Assembly (NCBI GenBank): GCA_964007475.1
Contig: OZ023273.1
Location: 59,787,834 to 59,851,833 of the forward strand
DNA from: Hybos culiciformis
Taxonomy: Eukaryota > Arthropoda > Insecta > Diptera > Hybotidae
DNA: 64,000 bases
Reading direction: 5' to 3'
This document shows, one piece after another, positions 8,308-21,845 of the stretch. The notes below the pieces were generated by a model. That model worked only from the letters and a program-made list of their open reading frames with translations, did no database searches and was not told where the DNA came from. The position numbers were made by a program, and so were the translations under genes. How positions within the stretch are numbered: position 1 is the first letter of the stretch; the number at the start of each line of letters is the position of its first letter.

Positions 8308-11300
8308 ACTTATTTTTCATCTAAACGTAGTAAGCCCCAAAATTAATTGAATTTCTGTGATTTGTTATCTGAAACACTTTTTCCGCTACAATTGAAACAT
8401 AAACTCATGTACGTGAACGTCATGAGTTTACCATATCAATGGACGGCCAACAACTTGTAATTTGTTATTTAAACCATAATAAAGATTGAAAAGAAATACG
8501 AATTAAAAAAAAAATTTAATATAACATCAAAATTGTATCAAAATAATTTTTTATTTAAAGATAATTAATTCTTATTTTATGAAATTAAATACGATAATTT
8601 TTTTAAACATATTTAACATTATATGTGTTCAAATTTATGTATTACTATTTCGTTATAAAACATTTTTTATGCTATTATCGATAGCTATAGTAGATATTAT
8701 AAAGCAGACAATTTAATCATTTATTTTTTTTTTCATTATTATAAAGGTATATCTATATTTAACTTATTCAACAGATTGAAACATAGAGCATTATGAAAAT
8801 AAAGTCATAAGTAGGTACTACATATTCTTTTGTAGTTAAAAAAGAAAAATAAAATAAAAATTGTGTTGAAAGATCATTATTTTTTCTCTCAATTTCAATT
8901 GAATTAATAATAAACATTTCGATCATATTGAACAATATTTTTGCCGACAATATGATCATTGATTAAAGGTATTATAATCTTTTGTATCAATTGGCGGATA
9001 TGCTAAAAAGGCCAGTTTTTATTATTATTATTATTATTTTTATGAAAGTGAGCATAATTTCAAATGAATTGAAATCATCGTTATAAGTATTCATAATATA
9101 ATAATCTCCTAAGTGCATTTATGTTAAACATTTATAATATGTTTTTATTTTTTTTTTTGTTAGAATTTAGATGTTTTTCAGCATTGTACATTTTTTTTTT
9201 TAAATAATATTATAATATGTATATAAAATATTTCGGCTAAAATCGTTTTGAAGACAAAAAAAAATGAATCAAAAAAATTATCGTTTTTTATTGCAATACA
9301 GTTCGGTTTTATGTTTAACATTGTAATAAAAATAAAACATAAATTAAGTGAATTTTATTCAATTTATTATTTTTTTTTACGAAACAAAATTTAGCAATCC
9401 ACTTAAATGGTTTTGTAATAGCCCTTTTTTAATATACTGGATTAATCGATAAATAATTAAATATAATAGTAAATTAGGAAAAAATTAAATTTTTATGACA
9501 AATTAGAATTTTTAAATTGATTTAAAATTTTTGCCGTCCCATTACTTGAAGAAAAATCAAAATAATCAAATTGTAACAGAAGAGCTAGTGCTAATTAAAT
9601 ACATAATTAATAGGTCAAAATTATATGTGGTTTGCATCCTTGGTTTTTATTTTTTTGTTTAAAAGATATAAAAAACTTCAAAAACAAATTTCTATAAACT
9701 ACAAATCAATAAAAATAATTTGCCCAACTCGTGACACTATAAAACTATCAAAATAAATTGTATTACATAGTATGTTTTTATATCTATTATACGAAAAAAA
9801 AATTTAACATTTGAACATTTATTTTTGATCAATAAAGAAAAATTAGAAAGAATTTAGCTTAGATCGAAAAAGACTTGTTTCTGGCTAGACGCAAATAAAG
9901 CTTCACAATTTTAAATCGTTCAAATGTCTATCAAAAAAGTAAGAAGTTCTTATTACAGAAATAAGGATTCAAGGTAATCGAAAAAATAAAAATGCCATAT
10001 TATTGACTGACTGACTTACTTTTTGTTTAAAAATTTTTTATTCGTAAATAATTTTGTTATTTTTTCTGCCTATGTTTAAAGAAAATTTGAAATAAAATCG
10101 TGAAAATGTTAACACAAAATAATATTAATACGCCCATGCAAAAATATAGCTGTTGTTATTGTGTTATACAATCGTCAATAAATGGCATGGATCAATGATC
10201 AACGAGAACGCTGATAAAAATCTCTTCCATTTAGTGGGTGCTTAAATATGCAAATTAAATTATCAAAGACTGTAAGTGCTCCGTAAGATTTTAAATGGAA
10301 TGGTTTAAAAATAATATTATACAATAAAAAAATTATAAATTATTAAATAATTGTGAGTAACACTTTACCAACTAAATGTGCTAATGTTTGTTTCAAACTA
10401 CGAATGCAGACACTCATCAAATAAAAATGTTTTTAAACCTTACACCAATAATTTAATCAGAAAAAATTTATGACTTATTCTAAGACAAATTTGTATACTA
10501 TCTATGTCCTGTTTGAACTAATGCTATATTATATATTCTGTAGATCGTGCTTCTATTTTTTTTGTTCTCCAATCACCGCAAATGTAAATTATTTCATTAT
10601 TATTATAATTTTTGTCAGCTATAGTTATGCCAATTAATATTTGTGCTGAACTTTGAAATATCTCAATTCATATTACTTTTATTTTCCAATTTTTAAAATG
10701 AACCAAATTTCAATTATTTACTTAAAAAATTACTAACTCACCCTAGCAATAACATGTCGGCTTTAATTTCTAATAAAGATGTAGTAATAAGTTGTGTTTT
10801 CTGACTGTGATTTGAGATATCAATCGAGTTTTTCACTGTATATGCTTATGTGTATGCATAAATTCATATATGTTTTTATACTTATGCAAAACGTTATTTG
10901 ATTTGTACATACCTTAAATTTTGGGCATAATATATTATTAAGCTAATTCTACGAAAGATTAAAGTATTATAAATGATCAAGAAATGATATTTGCTTGAAA
11001 GGAAAACTTATTTTTATAATTATTAAGTCTTCTTATAGACACAATAATATTATAATTATCATAAAATTATACAATTTTAATTACATAACATACACATATA
11101 CGTATATGTACATATAAATAGTGCCAAACACAAAACTATAAAACTAATAATTAATAATTTTTTTAATGCAATTACTATCTTTACCCCATTAGTCCAGATT
11201 CATCTATCTATTTATTTATTTCCGGAAATTTACTGGAATTATTTCGAATAAGCTATATTTTGTATAAAGATTTATTAATGTAAGAGAGGGGCAACTATTT

Positions 11301-14300
11301 AAAAAAAACGAAAATGTTGCCTTAATATTGCTATAATACTGGGAATATTCTATAAAAAATACTGGCGTAATTTTGGTAAATATGGAAATAATTTTATTAT
11401 TTTATAGTAATGGAAAACAAGCAAAAGTTTAAAGAATTTTAATCTGAAATCTGAGTTACTCCCGCTTTTAAAATTAATACCTTAACATTTACATCCTTAA
11501 GGTAATGTACAATTAAATATATTGATTCAATTAGTAACAAAGTCATCTTTCAGTATTTGTACTATAAGGTCTCTCAATTCAATTATGTAGTCTTAAAGGA
11601 AATAATTTTTATTGGAAAAAAAAATAACTATATTAATTGTTTTTTTATGATTTTGAAAAGCACAATTCGGAAAATGTTTCGTACAAAAACAGATTAATAT
11701 CAAGAACCGAATTTAAATTGAATATACCTATATTCAAAACTAGAAATAGGAATCGTCATTCAATGGATTAAAAATCGTATTGAACCAAAAACTATATTAA
11801 ATTTGAATGTCTTGAATTTAATATTCAAAAAATTAGTAAGTTAATTGCTATTTAGAGTTTTAGGCAGTACATGTTTTGTATTAAAATTTTATTTCAATTT
11901 TTTATTGAAGCGTAAGCGTGTCATGAATGAAAATTATAGTTCTGTATAAATTCTTATGAATAAAAAATCTGTTGAAAATAATTGCTTTCATTTTTTAACT
12001 GTGCGTGCCTCTTAAGTCTCAAATAAATATTATATTATTAACACTAAAAAACCTAAACAAAGTGTGAAATCAATCATCACTTCATTATTATTTTACATTG
12101 AAGTTCCGAAAATATATTTTGTTTTCATTTTAAAAAACAAAAACTTAGCGCGACTTCTAGAAAAAAAAGAAGCTGAATCAATAATTTTTTTAATTTTTTT
12201 TTTCATAAAAATTTCTTCGAAAAAACTAATAAAAACAGATAAATTTATTATTTATTTATTACAATTTTTTTTTTCTGCACAATGGAGATCAAAATAAATT
12301 GAATTTACAAGTTTTTTTCTTTATTTGCGAAAAAAAAAATTTGACAAATTCTAGGGACTGACAATTCAAAATTATTATCTCTTGATCTCAAAGAAAGAAA
12401 TCAGTTACAAAAGGCAATTAATTTATTCAATGCTCGATAACCCGACAAACATATTTTATTTTCAGATCTTTGTTTTAGAATGAATTCAAAAGGAATGTGT
12501 AAATAACTAATAAATCAGTGGAACTCAAATTTTTAATATGTATATAATTCCCATATGCTTCTCTTTTTATTAACATTAGAGTTATATGTATATTTCGTAT
12601 TAATAATTTGTTATTGGAACTATAAGTTTAGTATTATATTATTTTAAGTACATATAAATAAATCAAATGATGTTTAGACTTCTTTAAATTTCATAAAATT
12701 TAATGGAACTGTAACAATTTACCAACTGCAGGTATTTCCAGAACAATATTTTGTATTTTTTATTCTTCTAAATAGTTAAATGAAATAAAGAGAAATCATC
12801 AAGATGTATTGTTTCTTATATTTCTGCTATTACTTTGAATTTAGTATGGATTTAAATTATCTTACGGGATGTTATTATCTAACCAGTTACCTGCATACCA
12901 ATATTAAAATTTAGTTTCAATATTTCAATTTCAGCTTATCGAATAAGTACTTTGATTGAGAAAATAAACATTATAATCCAAAATATTTTATTTTTGACAA
13001 TGATTTATAGTGTCCTCAAAATTGCTTTATGAAAAACAAAAACAATCGATTAATAATGTATGAATCCTTTTAAATTTAAAGACGCGATTAAAATTCTTTT
13101 TTATGTATCCAATCAACGTATATGTGTATAACATTATTGTAAACAGAAATCCATTACATAAGTACTTCTACTTTTGTTATAATATTTTTTTATATATCAA
13201 TTACTTGCCAATTTACCTTTTTCAAAAACAAAAATAAACGGCAATACAAATTTTCAATTTGTTCGAGTGGCTAGGTTAAAAAAACGAATTTTCAAAATAC
13301 TGGAACTGGTGTCTATACATACTACTGTTTATATTTGAAGTAATTGTTTTTAATTAAATTTTTTTTTCAAATTTTATATCTTTTTATTCATTGCATAGAA
13401 ATCTGTTGAATACATGGCAAACCGAGACTGTATATTTTATCCAAAATTTAAAATTTAATAAAGGAATAAATTTTTTTTCAAGTATGAAATTGATACTCAT
13501 AATTCGTAGCAACAAATGATACAGTTTAATCATTTTGATGAATTTCAAGAGAAATTCTAATAGAAAACAATTTAATATCGTTTCAAATCTGCGACTTCAT
13601 AAGTTTCTTGTTGCTCTCAACTTCCCAAACAACTTCAGCATTACTTAATTTTACTGCACTCAACACTTTAAAAAAATTAAATGTAAAAATGTGAAATAAA
13701 TATTCAGTCCGGCTTTAAAGAATGCGTTTAAAAATATTTTTTTCCAATTAACCTATTATTTTATTGGGAATAAACAGAAGAAATTGTTGATGCAATTTAT
13801 TGATAGTAGTTTAGAATTTCTAAATCGGATACATTATTGTAAACATTCACCAAAAATAATATCTCTATTATTAAAACTTTAATTTTTAAAATAAATTTTA
13901 TTACACAAGCGTGCGGTCGACGCGTTGTCGTAATCTATTGATATATTATCGCTCTGCAAAGGTCTGGAATTTTTATAATTTTTCTTTTCTCAACAATGCA
14001 CTTGAACTGGTCATATTTTCGTGTTGTTTTGAATATAACCAGAACAACTTGTTGAGTTTGAAGATTTTTCTAAACAAAAAAAATTAAATTTGGAACTATT
14101 CAATATTTATGCCATAACGCCTAACAGATTTTTAACTTTAATTTTTGACTACAGAAATTCGTCTCTAAAATTTTTATGTTATGTGTCTCTGCTTTTTTGA
14201 TATGAAAAAAAAAAAAAACATAAAATACAAATAAAGATTTTCCTGTCTTACGTTTTGTGGACCGTCTTTTTTTTTTTTTAATCGTTATGAGGAAAAAAAA

Positions 14301-14978
14301 CCATTGTTTTTTATTTGCCTTGACATCAGGAATGAAATATGACGGTTAATTTGTATCGAATCATTTCTTTTTTTTTTCTTTGTCAAATGCTGTAAATATT
14401 TATTGAATATTTTTACAGTTTTTGTTTTAATAAAAATATTAAAATTTATGTGTTTTTATTATTTTAAAAAATTAGGATTATTTATTTTATTTTATCTTGT
14501 TGATACAGTTTTTTTTTGTTTTTCTTATTCAATTTAAAATTTGATAAAAAAAAACAAAAAAAGTGATGAATTCATTGGAAATATTTTCCTCATTGAAAAA
14601 AATATAAAATATAAAAATAATAATAAGATTATTTTAATTTGTTTCCAATAAATCTTTAAATAATTTTTAATTAGCATTATTGTTTTTCTTTTTACTGGTA
14701 AAAATTTAAATTTATAGTTTATTTTAAATGCAATTAAAATGCACTTTCTATTTTCGAAATTAAAAAAAAAAACGATAGGATTGGTCTGGCTCTGAGAAGT
14801 ATTTTATTTAAATAAATTTTATTTTATTTAAATAAATTTTATTTTATTTTTTTACATTTGGTATAAAAAGTAAAGTTAAGTAAGATTAGAGAATGTAGGT
14901 ATAGCAAATGAATTGTAAGAAAAGTTGTTCGCGAAAACAATAGTTTTTATTGTTTTTTCTAGCACAAATAATTCAGAA
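8308..14978. other. Non-coding AT-rich interval with minor repeats
   Basis: No gene or paired-end element found. Small items seen: a palindrome TAAACTCATG/CATGAGTTTA at 8400-8430; an (ATT)n run at 9021-9038; and a 20-bp tandem unit TATTTTATTTAAATAAATTT repeated 2.5 times at 14800-14850. A 77-codon open frame at 12064-12297 is F/I/K-rich and looks like chance. Confidence 0.5.
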
Positions 14979-15371
14979 ATAGTAGATTACAACACATGTT
15001 AAGAAAATTTGTTATTACAACGAGTTGTGTATACACAAAAACACATAGACACGAGTCAATACTTATATCACGAGACCGTTAGGTCGTGTTTTTGTGTATA
15101 TACACATGGAACGGTATTACAATTTTATTAACATGTTTTGTATACTGTTTTAATGTGCATGTGAGAGGTAGTGGCAATCAATACATTTGCAATGCAAAAA
15201 ATAAAGAAAAGTTTAAAACGAAGTAAGTAAATAAAATTTACTTAATACGGAGAATGTAAATAAAATTTACTTAATTAAATAATTACTTGTGTATTGACGC
15301 ATGTAATATACCATTTACCGAGCTAAATTCACGAATGTAAATACAACTTACCGATCACATGCACATTAAAA
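14979..15371. mobile_element. ~393-bp fold-back repeat, copy A
   Basis: Begins ATAGTAGATTACAACACATG and ends GATCACATGCACATTAAAA; it matches 49837-50242 in the same orientation over its full length. It holds two inverted modules. The left module has ~55-bp arms (ACACATGTTAA...ACAAAAACAC against its complement ending near 15145). The right module is bounded by TTTTAATGTGCATGTGA and its complement (about 15150-15371). No open frame. It is a MITE-like non-autonomous element of unknown family. Confidence 0.82.
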
Positions 15372-18129
15372 ATATTTTTTCATGCAAAATTAGTTTCTGG
15401 CATTTTAATGTCAAAAATTGCTATAATCATATGAACCTATATAAAAAAAAGTAAAAGTATGAGCTATTTTTCATTGCTATGATAAACAACTAACAACTAT
15501 TCCCATCTAACAACTAACAACTATTCCCAACTAGTTAGATTTGACCTACGTACATACATAACAAGGGATGCTCAGGGGATGCTCAGAAATTACATTTGCA
15601 CTGCAGCAGCAATTTTCTTTCGGTGGAGGGTTAAGATATTGTACTGTGCATAGAAAATTTCGCATGTCAAACAGGAGCAACATAAAATCTGTCCACATAT
15701 ACACAATACATATTTCTGAATAGTAAAAAAACTTCATTAAATTTAAAGAAAAGTGTGTCCATAACACACATTAATAGTTTTCCGTTTAAATCTTTCGATA
15801 ATTATCACTTCTTAATATAAAAACTTTTTAAAACATAATAATTCTTCTTAATATTACAAATTATAAATTCTAATAATAATAACTGATTATTTATGAGAAA
15901 AAATTATTGAATAAAAAAAATGTCGGTAAAGTTTTGTACATAATATTATGTGTATTCAATGAAAGACCACCGATCATGTATTATTATTTTCATCAACATC
16001 CACTGAACATGAATAAAAAACCCAAAGCCAACATTACCTTACTAATGAATTTCATTCAGGTGCTAATTAATCTTTATAAATATACATCGAAAATTATATT
16101 TAGGAAATATTGTATACTTTGTTTGTTTATTATATGATCAGTCAATTTTTGATTTTGAAGAATTCGCGGCTTCTTTAAGTTCTTTGATCTTAATATAAAT
16201 TGTGCACTCAATATGAAAGCATCTAATTGTTTGAAATAAATATTTGTTAAAAAAATTCAAATTGATTGTTTTCGTTTAAACTACAAATAATAAGTTTATC
16301 TTAATTTATTTTTATTGTATTTAATTTTATTTTGGGAATTATAATAATCGTTTACAAATAAAAGTATTATGTGTGTTCGTAGGTTATTATTCGTAGGTTA
16401 TTATTTTATAAAAATTATAATAGAGCTCGATTCTGATGGTATTATAGGCCATATTTGTCGTGTTCATATGAAACTTTAACAAAATTAAAAACTAAAAAAT
16501 GTTTTAATTTTTATATCAAAAATATAAAATATGGAAAAAATTTAAGAATTCAAGTAAATAGATTTTAGTACATAAATCCCATAAAAATAACGATTGATAT
16601 AAAAATTTTACTACACCTCAGATAAAATTTTTCTGTGATAAAAATGTAAAAATGCTTTTCATCATAGATAATATTTCGTAGGTTTAAGGTAAAGTTCAAT
16701 GCGTAACAATTTTGAAATTTCTAGAAAACCGCGACTTACCTGTTTATTAGATAAAAAAAAAATATAGAGCTTAGAATTTTGGCCTTTTTCTTCAACAACT
16801 AACTACTGAATCTGACTGAAACTAAAATAAATTTAATTCACTTTCTACGTTATCATTGCATTTAATTTTAATTTAATTTTTTATTTAAAAGTAAAAAGAA
16901 ATTAAAAAATATATAGGAACTTATGCATATCATATTACAGTTCAGGTATATTACCTACATCATTTTCAATAATTACAAAAATCAATTTCAATAGAATAAA
17001 AATAAAATTAATTATCGATTTAGTGTGAAATTCATTTTTATTATTGGAATATTCAATGATGTAAAATGAATCATTTTAGTGCCTCTAAATCAATTGTCGT
17101 GTGGGTGTTGTGCCATGTAGAAGTAACATTTTTCACGCTAATAATAATTTTATGGTAAACAAAATAACAAATATTTTGTTGATCTGCGAATTTTAGTAGA
17201 CACGTCGACGTTTTTGATATTCTTAAGCAAGAGCTAAAAGGTAAATTTAATATTTATACCAAAAATAGAAAATGAAAAGGGAATCAATTTGAATGAAAAT
17301 CAAATAAATGGGTAATGAAATGAATAAATAAATGAATGACTTCAGAACAAAAATCATATTTTTTTTTAAATCAATAAAGTCCTTGATCGAAGTAAATGAA
17401 TTTTTTTATTAAATAATAAAAAATGTGTTTTTGAGCTTAATTGATTTGCGCTTATCATCGGGCCATCAGATACAAACTGAGCAAAATATCAATAATTTAA
17501 TAAAATTTGCAATTAATTTTCCAATAATTATTGTTTCATCCAATCAGAAAATGTTTCATAACAGCTGTTGTAAATTATATAACAAATCAACTAAAAAATG
17601 ATTTAAATTTAAGTAGTATAAATTTCGTTTCGTATTAATTAGCTTGCGGTGATTTTTTCTTTATTTCACCTTTAGTAAATTTATTATATTGATGTAATAT
17701 TTCAGGCATAAATAAAACTTATTTTATCCCAGAATTTGGACGTTAAAGATTATAATGTCAGATTTTATAAAGAAAAATACAGAAATTCAGATTTTAGACA
17801 TATGTACTAGTCTTAAAAACACTCGACACAACGAGTGAGTATGTAAAAATTCCAGGTAATTTTGTGGAATTTTGTCCTTAGTGAATTTTGTCTTTTTAGA
17901 AAAAGTAGAACCTTTGTTTCCATTGGAATTTTGAAATAAGTCTAATTCAATTAAATTCCTACAGAAAATCAGAATTTTTTTTCCCAACTTCTAGATTTAT
18001 AGTAGTTCTGAAGTGCAAATCTTTAATTTGCAAATGTTACTCAATTACTAAGCAATTATTATTTTGATACTTTTGTTGACCATATACCTCTATTTTATTG
18101 ATAATTTTTTTGCTTCGAAGACTATGTGC
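15372..18129. other. Non-coding AT-rich interval
   Basis: No gene supported. Two 24-bp tandem units (CAACTAACAACTATTCCC core) lie at 15487-15534 and two 14-bp units TCGTAGGTTATTAT at 16377-16404. A minus-strand open frame at 17787-17987 is discussed under rejected items. Confidence 0.45.
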
Positions 18130-18136
18130 ATTATAT

Positions 18137-19981
18137 CATAAAGGAAGTATAAATAGAGGAACTAGTCCCATACAAAAAATTCGAATAAAAAAAGTTGAAC
18201 AAAATTAGATCAGACCCCCAAGCTTTTATTTTTTTTAGAATATAACGCTATAACGAGAGAGCTTTATAGCTTTTAAAATATTTTTTTTATAAAGCTTTTA
18301 AAAATAAACAAAATATTTCCTTTATTATAATTGTATTTTAATGTTTACTAGTATTTGTTCTCTATAAAAAAAAAATTGGGTTAGATAAATGTAAATAAAA
18401 AAATTATTTTTGAAAGCATTAATAAATTCATTTTATTACATGTTTAATTTACATATCGTCGGTCTCGTGCATAAATCACGAAACTGTAATTTTGGCCGTT
18501 TTGACCTAATATTGTAGAAAAATCATAAAAAACTAAAATTTTAATATGTTCAAAGTTAGAAGTTGAAAGCTGTCATAAATTATAAATACGCAATGACTAT
18601 TTCTATTTTCCCGAAAATATCAAAACGTACTAAAAAAAAGAAATTTAAATCCAATTTTCTCAAAACTATGTTTTTGCAGTTCCGTGATTTTTGCATGAGA
18701 CCGACGATGTTCACATTATTTTATATCATTGGAATAATGTTTTTTTTGTTTTTTATTTTGGTTTCAAAGTATACTTTAACTTTGTAATAATATCCCTTTT
18801 AAAAATTTTGAGCCTTTTATTATTAAAAGTGTTAATAACAACTCCAAAAATTTAAATCTATGTTCATAACATTCGTCTGTTTCGGTGAACCAGAAATCAT
18901 ATTTTTTTGATAATTTTATTGCGTACAAACAGCATTGCATACAGTTTGTTAAAATTCTTTTTTTTATAAAAATGTTGAGCAAAATAGTTATCAAACATTT
19001 TTATACGAAATCTGGTAATTTCAAACAGATCAAATAAAATATTTCCAAATCATTGTCATAATTTTTGTGATATAAAAATTGTTCTGATTTCAATTCAAGG
19101 ACATCATTAGTTTTTTTTTATTTTTATTTTTTTTTTATGATTGGGGTCGATAGAAGATAACTTGTTTAGCCGACTACTTTTTATGGAGCTCTAACTTCAT
19201 GAATTACTAAATTATTTAAGTGAAGGTCGCGCATTCAAAAAAGTGCGTTTACCTACTTATTAATAAATAAAATAAATGAATAAATATTTACTTTATTTTA
19301 TTCAAATTATTTATACTTATTTTAATTCCGTAACCAAATTGATAAATTTCCAATAATAATAAATATTCCGATATAATTTTTTTAATGTCCTTATATTTCA
19401 AAATTTAAATAGTTAAAACAAAGTTCATGCAAAATATTTTAATATATACATTTATTTTAAAGAATGAACTAATTAAACGTAAATTCACGATAAAAATAAA
19501 ACAATGTCTCCCACTATCGTTTAAGAATATTTTATCCAAAGGAGATAAAATATTATGACATATTATCTCTTTATTAATGTAAAAATTAAATTGCAATATA
19601 TATATTTATTGATTTGAAATAACTTATGATAAGGATTTTATAAATTTCAATAAAGACGAAGATGCTAGTTTTAAAAAAAAAAATCATAGATGTTATAAAT
19701 TGATATTAGCACACCATAACAATACATAATTTAGACACATATTTTTTCATTTATTCATTTGTTATGATTTTTCGCACAACTACATTCGAATTTTTAGAAC
19801 TTTGTTGTAATAAAACTAAACATCCTCAAAATAGAAAAAAAATTAATGAGTATTAGAGAAAATAGAAAAGCTTTTTTGCTTATACATATGTTTTGGGGGT
19901 CTGAAAAAATAGGAAAAAAAATAAAAACGTTATTTTAAAAAGTTGTTTGACATAGTTACTCTATATTATACTTCCTTTATG
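18137..19981. mobile_element. 1.85-kb TIR element with 7-bp target duplication
   Basis: The ends are CATAAAGGAAGTATAAATAG on the left and, read from the right, CATAAAGGAAGTATAATATA. The imperfect terminal inverted repeats extend about 110 bp and include CAGACCCCC on both sides (18213; complement near 19900). Flanks carry ATTATAT at 18130-18136 and 19982-19988. TIRs beginning CA and a 7-8-bp duplication would suit the P superfamily, but no transposase sequence was recognised, so the class is uncertain. Confidence 0.7.
18455..18708. repeat. Inverted repeat nested inside the 1.85-kb element
   Basis: Arms 18455-18490 (ATCGTCGGTCTCGTGCATAA...) and 18675-18708 pair over about 34 bp with a few mismatches. 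No clear target duplication. Either a small nested MITE or an internal structure of the host element. Confidence 0.65.
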
Positions 19982-20380
19982 ATTATATACAAAAAATGTT
20001 AAACACAGGTAGCTATTATCAATTATAAATAATAAATTTTTTTAAAAAATAAAGTCAAACAAAATCGAATTTATGATTTTCTTTTTATTGTTATAGGAAT
20101 TTATCGTTTCTGTTAAAAAAAAATACATATGTGTACAACAGTTGAAGTATAATACAAAAGTTAGATATCTGATAATAATCAGGATATAAAAATCCCCTAA
20201 TCAAGATTAAAGGTATACATATAAATTTTTTTTTAAATATCAGAAATTAAAAAAAAAAAAAATTTCTACGGACCTTTTAACAATTAGGTCCGCCTAACAA
20301 ATATAAAATACTTTATGATCAGTTAATTAGCTCACAAATTCTTTCTGTAATAAATTTTGGTTTAATTTATTGAGATTTTT

Positions 20381-21838
20381 TTGAAGTTTATACTTCTTTA
20401 GGCGCGGTGTATGATATAAATGAGTAATTCTGTAGGGGGTAAAAATTATTTTACTCATTCGAATTTCGAGTTAAAAAAAAAACGACATGCTGTACCGTTT
20501 GAATGCTCAAAAAAAATGAGTCCACTCAATAATCATTTGTTATTTATAAAAACAAGATAATTTGGCGCGAAAAATTTAAATTCAAATTATTTTTAAAAAT
20601 CTTTCGTTTACAAATTTTTTAAAATTTAAATTTTTTTTTCAAATTAGGTAGTTCAATAATCATTTGTCATTTATAAAAACAAAATAATTTAGCGCGGAAA
20701 ATTTAAATTCAAATTATTTTTTAAAAATCTTTCGTTTACAAATTATTTAACAACTAAAATTTATTTTTCAAAATAGGTAGGTCCGGTGAAATAAAGATTA
20801 CCTGCCAAAAATTTTTTGGTCAGAGACCTACGGTTAGGTCGTGCCGGCTCAAAATATGTTAAAAAAAATTTTTTCCTCCGGTGAAATAATTAGATTACCT
20901 GACCAAAAATTTTGGGTACGGAGCTACAGTTAGAGTCTTCCCGCCTCAAAATATACCAAAATAATTTTTTTTCAAAATAGGTAGCTCGGGTGAGAAATAA
21001 AGATGCCCAAAAAAAAGGAAGGAAGTGAGGGCGGCAGTAAGGGCTGAAGAGAGGGCGGCAGTAAAGGCTGAAGAGAGGGCGGCAGTAGTGGCTGAAGAGG
21101 TCGGAAGGGAGGGCCGAAGGGAGGGCGGAAGGGAGGTCGGAAGGGAGGACAGAAGTTAGGGCGGAAGTTAGGGCGGAAGTGAGGGCGGAAGTGAGGGCGG
21201 AAGTGAGGGCGGAAGTGAGGGAGGAAGTGAGGGCGGAAGTGAGGGCGGAAGTGAGGGCGGAAGTGAGGGCGGAAGTGAGGGCGGAAGTGAGGGCGAAAGT
21301 GAGGGCGAAAGTGAGGGCGAAAGTGAGGGCGGAAGTGAGGGCGGAAGTGAGGGCGGAAGTGAGGGCGGAAATAAGGGCGGAAGTGAGGACGGAAGTGAGG
21401 ACGGAAGTGAGGGCGGAAGTGAGGTTGGAAGTGAGGTTGGAAGTGAGGGCGGAAGTGAGGGCGGAAGTGAGGGAGGAAGTGAGAGTGGAAGTGAGGGCGG
21501 ATGTGAGGGCGTTTTTTAAATAGGTAGCTCCGGTGAAATAAAGATTACCTGCCCAAATGTTTTGGGTAGCTAGCTACTTTTAGAGTCGTCCTGGCTCAAA
21601 ATATAAAAAAAAAAAACACCAAGCAGTCATAGGAACTGCCGAAAGAAGTTTTTACTTAAAGCTTTAAACTATGAAATAACAATGACTACAAATAATGGAC
21701 TGCTTTTGGACTGCTGGACTGATTTTTATTTTAATTTACATTTTGTACTGAGCAGCCCATCATTTATAGCCACTGTTATTTCATAGTTTAAAGCTTTAAG
21801 TATAAACTTCTTTCGGCAGTTCCTATGACTGCTTCGTA
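20381..21838. mobile_element. Minisatellite-bearing transposable element, copy 2
   Basis: Same ends and same internal order as 5276-8298, in the same orientation. It is about half the length because the 12-bp array is about 0.5 kb, and because the unit after the array is missing: the array runs directly into GTTTTTTAAATAGGTAG, where copy 1 has about 80 bp more. Outside the array the two copies are closely similar, so the spread is fairly recent. No transposase frame. Confidence 0.9.
21016..21511. repeat. 12-bp minisatellite in copy 2
   Basis: Same unit (GGAAGTGAGGGC) as copy 1, with early GGAAGGGAGGGC variants and a local GGCGAAAGTGAG subvariant. The open frame across it (from 21179) is a by-product of the 12-bp period. 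Confidence 0.95.
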
Positions 21839-21845
21839 TTTTTTC
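21611..21845. repeat. ~71-bp inverted repeat at the right end of copy 2
   Basis: Arms of about 71 bp (21611-21681 and 21774-21845) with only a few mismatches surround a ~92-bp loop. The loop reads in the opposite direction to the loop of copy 1 relative to the rest of the element. Confidence 0.92.

Noticed and set aside
17787..17987. Minus-strand frame with fairly balanced composition (NSNGNKGSTFSKKTKFTKDK)
   Set aside because: An acceptor-like CTGTAG precedes it, but no donor, partner exon or family resemblance was found, and a frame of this length is expected by chance in 64 kb.
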